Shown here: positions 44,326 to 53,782 of the stretch, one piece after another
Numbering within the stretch: position 1 is the first letter of the stretch
How the letters are laid out: each line of letters starts with the position of its first letter
Origin: Anaerococcus ihuae
Lineage (GTDB): Bacteria; Bacillota; Clostridia; Tissierellales; Peptoniphilaceae
NCBI RefSeq assembly: GCF_928368155.1
Contig: NZ_CAKMRU010000001.1
Coordinates: 564,001-628,000, forward strand
Direction of reading: 5' to 3'
DNA: 64,000 nt
Notes under the pieces: generated by a model
The model's database searches: none
The model's input: the letters and a program-made list of their open reading frames with translations, nothing else
Told to the model about the DNA's origin: nothing
Made by a program: the position numbers and the translations under genes

Positions 44326-46227
44326 TTATTTTCTTTTTCTACTAGAAAATAAAGCCATACTTGAAGCAGATAAAGTCAATAGGACTGAACTTAAAGATCC
44401 AACTCCTGTTTGTACATTATCAGATTTAATATTTTTATATGAAGACTCAGTTTTAACTTTATTTTCTGTTACTTGTTGGTTTTTTCTATAATTTTTATTT
44501 TCAGCTTTATCTATTATATTTTTATCAACCAAATCAGCAGACTTAGATTTTAATATAGTTTTAGTAGATTTTTCTGCATTTAAATTACTTGTTTTTTTAC
44601 TATCAACCTCTTTTGAATCTTTATCTATTAAAGATTTTTTAACACTTAAAGAACTTCCTACTTTACTAATAGAAACAGGATTGGATATTTCAATTTTATT
44701 TTCAGATTCTTTTTTTACATCTTTAATTACTTTTGGTTTTTCAATATTTTTCACCTTATTTGTTTTTGTTGTAACGGACTTTTTAATAGGAGTCTTCTTT
44801 ACAGAAGGAACAGAAGAAATATTTTTAACTTCGTTTTCAACTATTACAGGGTTAGACCTTTTAACATCCTTACTTACACCGCTAGTTGTTTTAGAAGCTT
44901 TTAAGTTTGTACTTGAGTTATTATCCTTAACTAAGATCGTTTTTGGTTTTTCTGCTGTTGATCCTAAATATTTATTAGCAACATCAGATAAGCTAGAACC
45001 AGAAATTACATTAAGAACCTTATTAACATACCTACTATCAGTAGCATATCCAGCATTTTTAATTCTTTGAATTTGTTCCTTATAATCTTTAGCTTTATTT
45101 ACACCAAAACTACTATAATAATTACCTGTTAATAAATTTAAATATTGCCTAATACTTTGCTCATATGTATCAAACTTTCTAAATTCATCACTTATTCTTA
45201 TTGTTTTTCCATCTATTTCTTCATAAGTTTTATATACTACGCCTTTTCCCTTTCCACGTTCGGAATAAGGAACTTTTACACCAAATAAATTTTTATTATA
45301 CTTAGCAAGTCCAGATTGTCCCCAGCCTGACTCAAGAATAGCTTGACCCATCATAACTTCAGGGAAAATATTATATTCTTTTGCAAGACTTGAGTGGCTT
45401 GCAAGCATCTCAAGAAATTCTTTTTTATTATTATAATTATTTATATATTTACCATTATAATTTGTTTGGTTTTGATAAGAAACAGTTTTAGGTGCAAGAT
45501 TTGATGAATAAGTTCTTACAGCAACTTTTTTTATTACCGGAGCTACTTGTAAAGCTTCACTATCATTTTCTTCATTTTTTTGTTCAGTTATTTCAACTTC
45601 TTCTTTTATTGATTCTTTTTTGGAAGCTTCACTTGCTTCTTCTTCAGCCTTATCTTCCAAAGATTTTTCATTAACTATATCTTTATCACTTTGTAAATTT
45701 ACGGAAATTTCAGTTTCATCTTTTTCTATATAATCAAGCTCATCAACATGATTTGTATCTTGTTCATCAATTATAAGATTTTCTTCATTATTTACTTCTT
45801 TTATATCTTCTATTTTTTCCGCATTGTCATTTGAAACTTCAGGACTTTTTACTTCATTTTGAGTTTGGTCTAAATTTTTTTCTTCAGAATCTACACTATC
45901 AGTTTTATTGATTTCTATATTATCTACAAGATTTTGAATAGTTGGATTTTCATCATTTTTTTCATCACTTTTATTATCCAAAACTTCTTCTATATTTTTT
46001 TCTTCATTCTCAATAACTTCGTTTTTATCTAAATTTTCTTTAGATTCCTTCTCTTCAATTTTATCTTTTTCTTCAGAAAGAAGTTTTTTATCTACTATAA
46101 CCTTTTCAACATTTGTGGATTCAATGTCCTTAGCTGAGGAACTAGAAAACAATCCACCACTTGCAAGCAACAAAACTAATGCGCCGCTTGTAATCTTTGT
46201 TATATTTTTGTTATTATTTTGTTTCAT
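44326..46227 (-). CDS. Secreted glucosaminidase-domain surface protein with sortase-like tail
   Basis: 633 residues. A signal peptide (about 1-32), then an extremely acidic, Glu/Asn/Lys-rich stretch (about 35-230), then a glucosaminidase domain (PF01832-like, about 265-410) with AILESGWGQSGLAK (catalytic Glu299), NLFGVKV and GYATDSRYVNKV; then a basic Lys/Ser-rich stretch to about 600. The C-terminus is NVQTG (604-608), a hydrophobic segment and SSRKRK, the layout of a sortase signal with a noncanonical motif. It is likely a peptidoglycan hydrolase anchored in the wall. Single gene with its own promoter and terminator. Confidence 0.88.
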   Translation of the reverse strand: MKQNNNKNITKITSGALVLLLASGGLFSSSSAKDIESTNVEKVIVDKKLLSEEKDKIEEKESKENLDKNEVIENEEKNIEEVLDNKSDEKNDENPTIQNLVDNIEINKTDSVDSEEKNLDQTQNEVKSPEVSNDNAEKIEDIKEVNNEENLIIDEQDTNHVDELDYIEKDETEISVNLQSDKDIVNEKSLEDKAEEEASEASKKESIKEEVEITEQKNEENDSEALQVAPVIKKVAVRTYSSNLAPKTVSYQNQTNYNGKYINNYNNKKEFLEMLASHSSLAKEYNIFPEVMMGQAILESGWGQSGLAKYNKNLFGVKVPYSERGKGKGVVYKTYEEIDGKTIRISDEFRKFDTYEQSIRQYLNLLTGNYYSSFGVNKAKDYKEQIQRIKNAGYATDSRYVNKVLNVISGSSLSDVANKYLGSTAEKPKTILVKDNNSSTNLKASKTTSGVSKDVKRSNPVIVENEVKNISSVPSVKKTPIKKSVTTKTNKVKNIEKPKVIKDVKKESENKIEISNPVSISKVGSSLSVKKSLIDKDSKEVDSKKTSNLNAEKSTKTILKSKSADLVDKNIIDKAENKNYRKNQQVTENKVKTESSYKNIKSDNVQTGVGSLSSVLLTLSASSMALFSSRKRK

Positions 46228-46256
46228 TTACAACTCCTTAAACTATTATTAATATA

Positions 46257-46285
46257 ATGATATAATTTTCTGTAACAATTGTCAA
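46257..46285 (-). promoter_or_regulatory. Sigma-A promoter of the glucosaminidase gene
   Basis: On the minus strand TTGACA (46280-46285), 17 bp, TATCAT (46257-46262), with AAGGAG before the ATG. Confidence 0.75.
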
Positions 46286-46323
46286 TTTAAATGTGTAAAT
46301 TAGAATAATTTGTAATTTTGATT

Positions 46324-46350
46324 ACAAAAAAGAGAGGCTTAAACCTCTCT
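46324..46350 (-). terminator. Terminator of rny
   Basis: On the minus strand AGAGAGG pairs with CCTCTCT around TTTAAG and is followed by TTTTTTG. Confidence 0.88.
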
Positions 46351-46353
46351 AAA

Positions 46354-47892
46354 TTATTTAGCATATTCAATTGCTTTAGACTCTCTTATTACATTAACTT
46401 TTATTTGACCAGGATATTCTAGTTCATTTTCAATTTTTTGTGCGATTTCTCTAGCAATCACAACCATTTGATCATCTGATATTTTTTCTGGTTTTATCAT
46501 AACCCTTAATTCTCTTCCTGCTTGTACAGCAAAAGTTTTCTCGATTCCATCAAATGAATTCGCAATTTCTTCTAGATTTTCTAGTCTTTTAATATAATTT
46601 TCTAAGCTTTCTCTTCTTGCTCCAGGTCTTGCTGCTGATATTGCATCTGATGCTTGTACTAAAATTGCAGCTATACAATTAGCTTCTACATCTCCATGGT
46701 GAGATTCTATACAATTTATTACGTTTTTATTTTCACCATATTTTCTTGCAGCTTCGACCCCGATAGAAATATGAGTTCCTTCTACCTCATGATCTATGGC
46801 TTTGCCCAAATCATGCAATAGTCCTCCTCTTTTGGCATCTTTATCATCAAGACCCAATTCCTGTGCTAGCATTCCAGCAATTTTTGCAACTTCTATAGAA
46901 TGTTTTAAAACATTTTGTCCATAAGAAGTTCTAAATTTTAGCTTTCCTACAAGCCTAACAAGTTGTGGGTGAAGATTGTGTATGCCTACTTCTTCGATTG
47001 CCCTTTGTCCGTCTTCAATTATTCTTTGTTCAACTTCATCTTCTGCTTTCATTAGCATTTCTTCAATTCTTGAAGGATTTATTCTTCCGTCAAGGATTAG
47101 TCTTTCCAATGCTACTTTTGCAATTTCTCTTCTTATTGGCTCAAATGCAGAAATCACTACAGCTTCTGGTGTATCATCAATTATCATATCAGTTCCTGAT
47201 AATTGTTCAAAAGCTCTTATATTTCTTCCTTCTCTACCAATTATGCGACCTTTCATTTCATCATTTGGCAATGAAACTACTGTAACTGTACTTTCAGCTA
47301 CTTCATCAGCCGCATATCTTTGAATTGTTGTTGCTATAATTTCTGAAGCTAATTTTTTACTTTCATTTTTAGTTTTTTCTTCAAACTCTTTAATGATTTT
47401 AGCTTGCTCATGAACAACATCATTCTTTAAGCTTTGAAGTAAAATATCTTTGGCCTCATTTGTTGTAAGACCTGCAATATCTTGTAACTTCAACTCTTGT
47501 TCTTCGATAAGTTTCTCAATTCTGTCTTCTTTTTGTTTTAACTTTTTTTGGTCACTAGAGATTTCATCAGATTTCTTATCTAACAATAAGGATCTTTTGT
47601 CTAGACTCTCTTCTTTTTTTAAAAGATGACCTTCTTTTGTAGCAAGTTCATTACTTTTTTTGTTAATTTCTTGCTCGCTTTCCATTTTGCGTTTAGAAAT
47701 CTCATCTTTTGCACTTATCAGTGCATCTTTTTTTAGGGATTCAGCATCCCTGTTTGCTTCCTCAATAATTCTTGCAGAATAATCTTCTGCAGAAGAAATT
47801 TTTGATTCACCTATTTTTTTTCTACAAAGATAGCCTATAAAAAAAGCTAATATTATGAAGGCGACAGATAGAATAATTTGATTAAAATTCAT
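46354..47892 (-). CDS. rny: Ribonuclease Y
   Basis: Membrane-bound endoribonuclease that starts mRNA decay in Gram-positives. The 512 residues comprise an N-terminal helix (about 3-22), a long coiled coil (about 35-190), a KH domain ([15 protein letters not shown]) and an HD domain ([13 protein letters not shown]). I choose ATG 47892, preceded by AGGAGGTGAT; a start 30 bp upstream would lie in the leader. Monocistronic, with its own promoter and terminator. Confidence 0.95.
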   Translation of the reverse strand: MNFNQIILSVAFIILAFFIGYLCRKKIGESKISSAEDYSARIIEEANRDAESLKKDALISAKDEISKRKMESEQEINKKSNELATKEGHLLKKEESLDKRSLLLDKKSDEISSDQKKLKQKEDRIEKLIEEQELKLQDIAGLTTNEAKDILLQSLKNDVVHEQAKIIKEFEEKTKNESKKLASEIIATTIQRYAADEVAESTVTVVSLPNDEMKGRIIGREGRNIRAFEQLSGTDMIIDDTPEAVVISAFEPIRREIAKVALERLILDGRINPSRIEEMLMKAEDEVEQRIIEDGQRAIEEVGIHNLHPQLVRLVGKLKFRTSYGQNVLKHSIEVAKIAGMLAQELGLDDKDAKRGGLLHDLGKAIDHEVEGTHISIGVEAARKYGENKNVINCIESHHGDVEANCIAAILVQASDAISAARPGARRESLENYIKRLENLEEIANSFDGIEKTFAVQAGRELRVMIKPEKISDDQMVVIAREIAQKIENELEYPGQIKVNVIRESKAIEYAK

Positions 47893-47911
47893 TTTATCAC
47901 CTCCTGTAATT

Positions 47912-47925
47912 AGGATTTTCATCCT
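47912..47925 (-). promoter_or_regulatory. Small hairpin in the rny leader
   Basis: AGGAT and ATCCT pair around a GAAA tetraloop on the minus strand, 8 bp upstream of the AGGAGG site. Could shield the transcript 5' end or modulate initiation. Confidence 0.4.
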
Positions 47926-47932
47926 ATAAATA

Positions 47933-47941
47933 ATTATATCA
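47933..47941 (-). promoter_or_regulatory. Extended -10 promoter for rny
   Basis: TGATATAAT on the minus strand, about 41 bp before the ATG. It is the same nine bases as at mutS and rqcH. Confidence 0.6.
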
Positions 47942-47976
47942 TAAATCTATATTTATACGAAAAAGTTTTTCTTAAT

Positions 47977-49728
47977 TTATTTCTCTTTCATTTGTTTTAG
48001 ATACATTTTCTTATATTCCCCATTTAATGACATTAAATAATCATGATTTCCACTTTCTAAAATTTTCCCGTGAGATAATACTATTATTTTATCAACATTT
48101 TTTATAGTAGATAATCTATGAGCAACTATAAATGTTGTTCTATCTTTTTTTAATTCATTAATCCCTTCTTGAATTATATTTTCAGTTTCTGTATCAATAT
48201 TTGAAGTAGCTTCATCTAGAATTAAAATTTTTGGATTTCTTATATAGGCTCTAGCAAATGAAATTAATTGCTTTTCACCTTGACTTAAATTCGATCCATT
48301 TTCTAAAATTTCACTATCTATTCCCCTATCAATGAGTTTTTTTCCTCCCACTTTTTTTAAGGAATCTATAACTTTTTTATCTGAAAATTCTTCTCCTAGA
48401 CAAATATTTTCCTTTATGCTTGCTTTAAACAAAAATGCATCTTGTAAAACTACAGCCATATCCTTTCTCAAATTATCTCTATTAATTTTGTTTATATCAG
48501 TATTTCCTATTAAAATTTTTCCTTCTCTTGGAGAATAGAAATTTAAAAGCAAATTTATAAGTGTTGATTTTCCTGAACCTGTTTGACCAACAAAAGCTAT
48601 AGAGGATCCATTACCCACATTAAAGCTAAGACCTTTAATAACATCTTCATATCCATCATAAGAGAAATATATATCTTTAAAATAAATATCTTTATTAAGG
48701 TCTATTTTTTTATCTTCCAACTTATCCATAGATTTCATTTCCAATAATTCGAAAATATGATTTGCTGAACTAAGGGCATCCTCTACATCACCAAATCTCA
48801 TGATTATTGTATTCATATTATTAAATATTTTAGTTGTATAATCAATAGCCATATACAAGGATCCAATACTTACAAGATAAATTTTTGTAATTGAACCAAT
48901 ACCAAAATAAATCAGCACGATAATTATAGCCAAAAATTGAATTATATCCATAGCCCTGTAGCCAGAATATGATCTTAATTTAGATAATTTAATATTTAAA
49001 TCATAAATTTTTTTATTTATATTTTCAAACTTTTTGAAAATAAAATTTTCTCTATTAAATACTTGAATAATTTCCATATTTTGAATATATTCATTTATTT
49101 TGGCATTTATATCTGCTGTATATATTTTTATATCTTTTGTGTAGGCATAAGTTTTATTTAGATAACTTCTAAAGATTATAAATACAAGAGGAATTAGTAT
49201 TAAAAGCATGAGGGCTGCTATAGTATCTGTAAACAAAAGTGTTATATAAAGTCCAACTATTAAAATTATGGCATTTATAATATCAGAAAATAAAAGTTGA
49301 AACATAATTTTTAACTTGTTTGTATCATTTGTTATTCTTGATGCAATTTTTCCTGATGGAAGTGTATCAAAATATGATATAGGAAAAGTTGAAACCTTAT
49401 CGTATACATCTTTTTGAACTCTTGCCGCAATTTTATTAGCTGAAATTTGAAAATAAACTCTAGACCTATTTAGTAAAATCCCTGATAAGACAAAAACTAT
49501 AAAATATAAGGCTAGCAATAAGGCGATTTTCTTAAAATTTTCTCTATCCATATCTGATTTTAAGACATTATTTATAATATATCCAATTATCATCGGTCCA
49601 ATTATCTCAAGTATGGTCCTTAAAAAAGAAAAAATAAAACCAATTGATAAAAATTTCTTTTCGCTAAGAGAATATATTTTTAATTTTCTATAATTTTCTT
49701 TATTTTTCGTCTTAATCATTTTTATCAC
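47977..49728 (-). CDS. ABC exporter half-transporter, catalytically competent NBD
   Basis: 583 residues: six-helix exporter domain (about 20-320) fused to an ATPase. Walker A GQTGSGKSTL, Walker B ILILDEATSN with the catalytic Glu, H-loop IVAHRLST; but its signature is LSQGE and not LSGGQ. That pattern marks one half of a heterodimeric exporter of the LmrCD/TM287-288 type, the other half being the gene upstream, which it overlaps by 17 bp. Substrate cannot be inferred. Confidence 0.92.
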   Translation of the reverse strand: MIKMIKTKNKENYRKLKIYSLSEKKFLSIGFIFSFLRTILEIIGPMIIGYIINNVLKSDMDRENFKKIALLLALYFIVFVLSGILLNRSRVYFQISANKIAARVQKDVYDKVSTFPISYFDTLPSGKIASRITNDTNKLKIMFQLLFSDIINAIILIVGLYITLLFTDTIAALMLLILIPLVFIIFRSYLNKTYAYTKDIKIYTADINAKINEYIQNMEIIQVFNRENFIFKKFENINKKIYDLNIKLSKLRSYSGYRAMDIIQFLAIIIVLIYFGIGSITKIYLVSIGSLYMAIDYTTKIFNNMNTIIMRFGDVEDALSSANHIFELLEMKSMDKLEDKKIDLNKDIYFKDIYFSYDGYEDVIKGLSFNVGNGSSIAFVGQTGSGKSTLINLLLNFYSPREGKILIGNTDINKINRDNLRKDMAVVLQDAFLFKASIKENICLGEEFSDKKVIDSLKKVGGKKLIDRGIDSEILENGSNLSQGEKQLISFARAYIRNPKILILDEATSNIDTETENIIQEGINELKKDRTTFIVAHRLSTIKNVDKIIVLSHGKILESGNHDYLMSLNGEYKKMYLKQMKEK

Positions 49729-51445
49729 CTAAAATTTGATTTTCATATTGACTTTTATACCACTTTCCATTTTGAATAAGCTCATAATGATTTCCCATTT
49801 CAACAATTTTCCCATTATCTAATACAATTATATTGTCGCAATTTTGTACTTGGCTAATTCTATGGGCTATTATTATTGTAGTTTTATTTTGCCTGTGTTT
49901 TTTAAGCTTATTAAGTATGTTTTTTTCTGTATTGGCATCTACCGCACTCATAGCATCATCTAAAATTAAAATTTCAGGATTTTTTAGGACAGCTCTTGCT
50001 ATTGATAGTCTCTGCTTTTGACCTCCAGAAAGTGATACTCCCTTTTCACCTGTTATTGTGTCAAGGCCTTTAGGAAATTCATCAATATCTTTTTTAAAAT
50101 CTGCAATCTCTATTGCTAAATTTAATTCTTCATCACTTGCATCTTCTTTTGCAAATAAAATATTATTTCTTAAGCTATCTGAAAAAATCATATGTTGTTG
50201 AGGTACATAACCAATATTGTCATTTAAACTTTTAAAAGAAATATCTGATGAAATATCTTCATTAAAATATATAGTTGATTTATCCACCTTATATAAGTCT
50301 AGTATTTGCTTAATAAGTGTAGTTTTTCCAGATGAAGTTTTTCCTAATATTCCCAAAGAAGTAGAATTTTTGATTTTTAAGCTTATATAATTTAATATAT
50401 TTTACTTTGAGCTTGGATATTTAAAACTGTGATTATCAAATTCAATGTCCAAAGGAAATTCTGCTTTTTTCTTTTTTTCTGAGTTTTTAATCTCTTCTTT
50501 ATAATCAAGTGTTTCAATTATTCTATCCATAGCGGCACTAGCCTGTTGTTTTACATTTATAAAATCGCCCAAGGCATACATAGGCCAAACTAACATATTT
50601 AAATAATAAGTAAAGGAAACTATTTGACCAATAGAAATTTTCCCAAGACTCATAAGATAAGATCCAAAACCTATAGCAATAATAAATGTAAGTGATGTTA
50701 TTATTCTTTCAACTGGAGCAAGAAGAGCCTGATATTTTGCAAGAATAATATTATTATCAGCTAGTTTATCAGCATTATTGTAAAATATTTTTCTTCTATT
50801 TCCTACAATATTAAATACTCTAATAAGTCTAATCCCTTCAGCATCTTCGAGAACACTGTCATTTAATTTATCAAAAGATTGGTTTACTTTCTTAGATTTA
50901 TCATAAATTTTATCCCCTATTTTAAAATATATGAAAGCAATAAAAGGTAGGGGTAAAATAGAAAGTAAAGTCAATTTAAAATCTATAGTAAAAATCATAA
51001 CTAAAACAATACTTAAAGGAAGAATTGTAGCATCAATTAAAGATAATGTTCCATAACCTGCCATTATTGAAATTTGTGAAATGTCGTTAGTAGATTTTCC
51101 CATAAGAGATCCTGTAGAATTATTTTCAAAAAATTCTTGAGATTGAGCCAAAAATTTCTTCATCAACTTATTTCTAGTTAAATATTCAATAGTCCCACTA
51201 GCCTTAAAAACATTGTAAGACCATCCCATAGCAAGCAAATATTTTAACAAAATAACAAAAATAGTAAATAAAATTATTTTAATAAAATTTTCTAGATTAA
51301 TTGAATTATTATAGACTAAATCTATTAATTCACCTATTATATAAGGCAAAAATAAAGAAACTATATCACTTAATAATAAAAATATAATACCAATTATATA
51401 GGGCTTTCTATAGTATCTTATAAACCACTTAAATTTCTTATACAT
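49712..51445 (-). pseudogene. ABC exporter half-transporter interrupted by an in-frame stop
   Basis: The six-helix domain (51445-50405) and the ATPase (from 50356 down) are in one frame separated only by TAA at 50402-50404. After the stop the frame continues with NILNYISLKIKNSTSLG and Walker A GKTSSGKTT, LSGGQKQR, and Walker B ILILDDAMSAVD, where Asp replaces the catalytic Glu. Without the stop it would be a 577-residue partner of the next gene. A TTG at 50356 could start a separate ATPase fragment but has no ribosome site. A single-base change would explain it. Confidence 0.85.
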
Positions 51446-51461
51446 ATTTACCTCTAAAATT

Positions 51462-51510
51462 AAAGAGCTGTTAATTTAAATAATTTTAAATTCAGAATTA
51501 ACAGCTCTTT
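51462..51510. terminator. Terminator between cysE and the ABC exporter genes
   Basis: AAAGAGCTGTTAATT pairs perfectly with AATTAACAGCTCTTT (15 bp, 19-nt loop), with TTT runs on both sides; it ends the cysK-cysE transcript on the minus strand. Confidence 0.8.
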
Positions 51511-51511
51511 T

Positions 51512-52039
51512 TTAATTATGCTTATGTTTAATTATCTTTGCTGGAGCACCAACTGCAGTACAATCATCAGGTACATTTTCTAAGACTACTGAATTTGCTC
51601 CAATTTTACAGTCATTTCCAATTGTAATATTTCCTAATAAAATTGCTCCAGCTCCAATTAAAACATTATTTCCAACACTAGGATGTCTTTTAACCCTTTT
51701 ATTTACCAATCCACCAAGGGTAACTCCATGATACATTAAAACATCATCACCGATTTCTGCAGTCTCTCCTATTACTACACCCATCCCGTGATCTATGTAA
51801 CATCTTCTACCAATTTTTGCTCCAGGATGAATTTCTATTCCAGTTTCTTTTCTAGCTTCTAAACTAATTTCATTCGCCTTAGAAAATTCACCTTTTAGAT
51901 ATAGTTCATGAGCCTTGTAATGTGCCAATAAAGATCTTACACCTGGAGAAAATCTTATTGCATCATCAGCCTTAGTTAAGGCAGGGTCCTTGGCTAAGGC
52001 CGCCTTAACTAATTCATCTTTATATTCTTCAAAAGTCAT
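51512..52039 (-). CDS. cysE: Serine O-acetyltransferase
   Basis: 175-residue hexapeptide-repeat enzyme acetylating serine for cysteine synthesis. Key stretches are [58 protein letters not shown] (catalytic His) and YHGVTLGG. Short N-terminal domain, as in Gram-positives. It begins 1 bp after cysK; the two proteins form the cysteine synthase complex. Confidence 0.95.
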   Translation of the reverse strand: MTFEEYKDELVKAALAKDPALTKADDAIRFSPGVRSLLAHYKAHELYLKGEFSKANEISLEARKETGIEIHPGAKIGRRCYIDHGMGVVIGETAEIGDDVLMYHGVTLGGLVNKRVKRHPSVGNNVLIGAGAILLGNITIGNDCKIGANSVVLENVPDDCTAVGAPAKIIKHKHN

Positions 52040-52040
52040 A

Positions 52041-52952
52041 TTAGTCTAAATTATATAATTCTGTAGATAAATATCTTTCACCAGTATCTGGTAAAACAGT
52101 AACAACTACTTTTCCTTCGCCAATTTTATCAGCTATTTCAATGGCACCTAATACATTGGCTCCTGATGAAATACCAACAGCTAAGGCTTCATTTTTTGCA
52201 AGTTCTCTTGACATTTTAATAGCATCATCACCTTTTACATCAACAATTCCATCTACTATATCAAAATCTAAATTTTTAGGAATAAAGTTTCCACCAATCC
52301 CTTGGATTTTATGACCTGAAGCTTTTCCGCCAGAAAGTAGAGGGCTTTCAGCAGGTTCAATTGCATAAATCTTAACATTTTTATTATTTTCTTTTAATCT
52401 TTTACCTACACCTGTTACAGTTCCACCTGTACCAACTCCTGCTATAAAAGCATCTGGAGAAATTTCATTCAAAATTTCAACTCCAGTTGTTTCGTAGTGA
52501 GCTTTAATATTTGCAGGATTTGAAAATTGATCAGGCATAAAGTATCCATCTTTTTTAGAAAGCTCTACTGCTTTATCAACAGCTCCTTGTAGGGCATTTT
52601 CAGTGGTTCTTATAACTTCTGCACCGTAAGCTTCAGCAAGTTTTGATCTTTCTATACTCATAGAACTTGGCATTGTCAAAATGCATTTGTATCCCTTTGC
52701 AGCAGCAAGAGCAGCCAAAGCTACACCAGTATTTCCACTTGTTGGTTCAACTATTGTATCACCTTTTTTTAATTTTCCAGATCTTTCAGCTTCTTCAATC
52801 ATATAAAGAGCAATTCTATCTTTGATAGATCCGGCTATGTTATTTTTTTCAACTTTAACGTATATATCTGCTCTTCCCTCTTTTTTAAGAGAATTTAATT
52901 TTAGAAGAGGTGTATTACCTATTAATTCTTTCGCATTTTTATTTATTGTCAT
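52041..52952 (-). CDS. cysK: Cysteine synthase A
   Basis: O-acetylserine sulfhydrylase of 303 residues. PLP Lys in [12 protein letters not shown], phosphate and substrate loop [24 protein letters not shown] and [10 protein letters not shown] near the end. AAAGGAG ribosome site and its own promoter. Its product cysteine would feed the desulfurase-ThiI pair at 17.6 kb. Whether an Rrf2/CymR-type regulator acts on this promoter is not visible. Confidence 0.96.
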   Translation of the reverse strand: MTINKNAKELIGNTPLLKLNSLKKEGRADIYVKVEKNNIAGSIKDRIALYMIEEAERSGKLKKGDTIVEPTSGNTGVALAALAAAKGYKCILTMPSSMSIERSKLAEAYGAEVIRTTENALQGAVDKAVELSKKDGYFMPDQFSNPANIKAHYETTGVEILNEISPDAFIAGVGTGGTVTGVGKRLKENNKNVKIYAIEPAESPLLSGGKASGHKIQGIGGNFIPKNLDFDIVDGIVDVKGDDAIKMSRELAKNEALAVGISSGANVLGAIEIADKIGEGKVVVTVLPDTGERYLSTELYNLD

Positions 52953-52999
52953 TTTAACTCCTTTTAAAAATTAAAATTATTTTATCGGTTGTCCTAAAT

Positions 53000-53027
53000 A
53001 TTATATTAGAAAAAATATTTCTTTCAA
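53000..53027 (-). promoter_or_regulatory. Sigma-A promoter of cysK-cysE
   Basis: On the minus strand TTGAAA (53022-53027), 16 bp, TATAAT (53000-53005); the leader then reads AGGACAACCGATAAAAT before the ribosome site. Confidence 0.7.
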
Positions 53028-53060
53028 TTAATTCATAGTAAAAAAATATGAATTCTTTGT

Positions 53061-53086
53061 AAAAAAAGAAAGCCCATAGGCTTTCC
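53061..53086 (-). terminator. Terminator after tsf
   Basis: On the minus strand GAAAGCC pairs with GGCTTTC around a 4-nt loop, followed by TTTTTTT. Confidence 0.88.
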
Positions 53087-53100
53087 TTTAAATTTAATTA

Positions 53101-53769
53101 TTAAGCATTCATTTGACTTTGAACTTCTTTAGCAAAATCTTCTTCTTTTTTCTCTAGACCTTCACCAACTTCAAATCTAGCAAATCTTCTAATTTTAATG
53201 TTTTCTCCTACATTGTTAGCAGTATCTCTTAGATATTGTTCAATTGTAAGATCTGGATTTTTGATATATTGTTGGTCTAATAAGCATACTTCTTTGAAAT
53301 ATTTTTTAAGTCTGCCTTCAACTTTTTTATGAGCTATCATTTCTTTTTTATCTTCAGGCATGTTTTCATTAGCTTCGTTCATAGCTTGTTTGATTAATAT
53401 TTCTTTTTGTTCTGCTACATCTTTTTCATCAGCATCTTCTTCTGATATATAAAGTGGATTTAAAGCAGCTATATGCATAGCGATGTTTTTAGCAAATTCT
53501 TTAACAGTATCAGTGTTTGCTGAGAAATCTGTTTCTGTATTAATTTCAACAATAACACCTATTTTATCATTATGAATGTATGAACCAATTACTCCTTCAG
53601 CAGCTATTCTATCAGCTTTTTTATCTAGAGTAGCTTGTCCTTTTTCCTTTAATAGTTTTATAGCTTCATCTATATTACCATTAGTTTCAGTTAAAGCTTT
53701 TTTACAATCCATCATTCCAGCGCCAGTTTTTTCTCTTAATTCTTTTACTAATTTTGCACTTACTGCCAT
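53101..53769 (-). CDS. tsf: Elongation factor Ts, short form
   Basis: Guanine-nucleotide exchange factor of EF-Tu. The 222 residues show the UBA-like N-terminus (LVKELREKTGAGMMDCKKAL) and the Tu-binding core with TETDFS at 80-83, where most bacteria have TDFV. At 222 residues it is nearer the short Thermus/cyanobacterial size than the roughly 290 of Bacillus, so part of the second core domain and the coiled coil is reduced. Follows rpsB after 13 bp. Confidence 0.94.
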   Translation of the reverse strand: MAVSAKLVKELREKTGAGMMDCKKALTETNGNIDEAIKLLKEKGQATLDKKADRIAAEGVIGSYIHNDKIGVIVEINTETDFSANTDTVKEFAKNIAMHIAALNPLYISEEDADEKDVAEQKEILIKQAMNEANENMPEDKKEMIAHKKVEGRLKKYFKEVCLLDQQYIKNPDLTIEQYLRDTANNVGENIKIRRFARFEVGEGLEKKEEDFAKEVQSQMNA

Positions 53770-53782
53770 AATATCCTCCTAA

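Noticed and set aside
46965-47323. Two plus-strand frames of about 106-115 codons inside rny
   Set aside because: They are antisense shadows of the KH and HD coding region, with no ribosome site or recognisable protein.
50357-50404. Separate start for a stand-alone ATPase at TTG 50356
   Set aside because: No ribosome site precedes it and the frame upstream of it continues the transporter up to the UAA, so an interrupted gene is the simpler reading.
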